This document shows positions 62,811 through 63,180 of a stretch of 63,180 nt of DNA, in pieces. Source of the stretch: an uncultured beta proteobacterium. Lineage in GTDB: Bacteria; Pseudomonadota; Gammaproteobacteria; Burkholderiales; Burkholderiaceae_C. Within the stretch, counting starts at the first letter, position 1; the number at the start of each line of letters is the position of its first letter. A program made the translations under genes and the position numbers. The stretch is taken from assembly GCA_903853895.1 (NCBI GenBank), contig CAINUX010000167.1:1-63180 (forward strand), written 5' to 3'. Under the pieces are notes generated by a model. The model saw only the letters and a list, made by a program, of their open reading frames with translations. It was not told the DNA's origin and did not search any database.

Positions 62811-62863
62811 AGGCTGTAGCCCTCGTAAAATATGCAAGTGTTGCTATACCTTCAATAGCAAAC
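62811..62863 (-). repeat. Dispersed ~60-bp repeat, copy I
   Basis: Read on the minus strand: GCTATTGAAGGTATAGC, a short A/T-rich spacer, then TTTTACGAGGGCTACAGCC. It lies in the 400-base gap between the CoA-transferase and the IS30-type transposase end. The rest of that gap holds a possible gene tail (62890-62960, minus: YFAQEQVVVELRDEPRL before a stop) but no complete gene. Confidence 0.75.
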
Positions 62864-63046
62864 AGAACGACCCGAAACCTCAGGCCTCATAGTCGAGGCT
62901 CGTCCCTTAACTCCACCACCACCTGTTCCTGCGCAAAGTAGACCTCTTGCTACGTGAAACGCGCGTCGGTCCGTTTTCCTCAGAATTGCAATTCAAATTG
63001 AACGTCAGGTATGGGGGAAATCGTAGACCTGCAATGGGGCTTGGAT

Positions 63047-63180
63047 TCAACCGGTCGACGCAACAAGTTGGCTGAATCGTTCAGCAGGCGTTTCGTAGTT
63101 TAGGGTTTTCCTTGGACGTTCGTTGAGCTTTCGCGCCACTGCATTGAGTTGTGCCTGTGAGTACTGCGAGATATCGACAC
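63047..63180 (-). CDS. IS30-family transposase, C-terminal end (cut by window edge)
   Basis: The last ~44 codons of a transposase are in view, ending LNAVARKLNERPRKTLNYET followed by PAERFSQLVAST and the stop at 63047. This is the conserved C-terminus of IS30-family transposases (LNxRPRKxLGxxTP). The rest continues beyond the window. The element's right end is probably near 62985-63000, where CAATTCAAATTG forms a short palindrome; I cannot confirm the terminal inverted repeat. Confidence 0.88.
   Translation of the reverse strand, partial: VDISQYSQAQLNAVARKLNERPRKTLNYETPAERFSQLVASTG

Noticed and set aside
1..63180. CRISPR arrays, tRNA or rRNA genes
   Set aside because: No evenly spaced direct repeats with unique spacers and no recognisable RNA-gene motifs were seen; the only phased motif (13676-13750) is too short and is in a promoter.

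Overview
The window looks like chromosome from a betaproteobacterium of the Comamonadaceae, plausibly Rhodoferax-like. The evidence is the high GC content, Comamonadaceae-type dispersed repeats, and gene content that includes a soluble NAD-linked [NiFe] hydrogenase, CcoG, a WS/DGAT enzyme and many short-chain catabolic enzymes. The genus is inference from general knowledge; no rRNA or tRNA gene is visible. Most genes lie in compact operons with 4-base ATGA overlaps.

Layout. 1-3706 (minus): copper/silver efflux operon cusF-cusC-cusB-cusA preceded by a CusR-like box. 3725-7983 (minus): MacAB-like export system with two permeases. 8174-11888 (minus): crotonase-family enzyme, a NadR-like P-loop kinase and a TonB-dependent receptor behind a clear TPP riboswitch. 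11989-20665: FecR-domain protein, an Lrp regulator divergent from a lysine-catabolic pair, an acetyltransferase, a secreted cyclophilin, an M32 carboxypeptidase and a zinc-ribbon membrane protein. 20710-28134: decayed halohydrin-dehalogenase-like gene, 3-hydroxybutyryl-CoA dehydrogenase, a PKD-PEBP lipoprotein, a CsgG-like lipoprotein, and a CusRS-type two-component pair split by an opposite-strand gene. 28318-36704: WS/DGAT, aconitase, and a glutathione reductase-egtB-egtD-DUF427 operon. 36725-46046: glgC, ppdK and hoxFUYHW. 46086-51558: acyl-CoA dehydrogenase, aroD, an Lrp regulator divergent from ornithine cyclodeaminase, a decayed ctlX and a rhodanese. 51636-57523: a probable sulfane-sulfur stress locus (methyltransferase, ccoG, truncated haemoglobin, ETHE1-like protein), a divergent FisR-type sigma-54 activator and an HD-GYP protein. 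57552-63180: CsgG-like lipoprotein, small hypothetical proteins, an AsmA remnant, an M14 carboxypeptidase, a CoA-transferase and the end of an IS30-family transposase.

How the genes work together. The CusRS-type pair (24443-27426) is the natural candidate to read the box before cusF. The TPP riboswitch suggests that the receptor at 9541 imports thiamine or a precursor rather than a siderophore, and the next gene is a kinase that could trap the vitamin. The three sensor cysteines of the regulator at 54962 have the 11- and 7-residue spacing I recall for FisR. The divergent gene encodes an ETHE1/persulfide-dioxygenase-like protein with a damaged metal motif, in a run with a truncated haemoglobin, CcoG and a methyltransferase. 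This is the most promising unusual system in the window.

A roughly 60-bp repeat (about eight clear copies) is scattered through the window. Two copies lie inside reading frames and are translated as linkers in CusB and aconitase. Three genes are visibly decaying: the halohydrin dehalogenase homologue, ctlX and the AsmA fragment.
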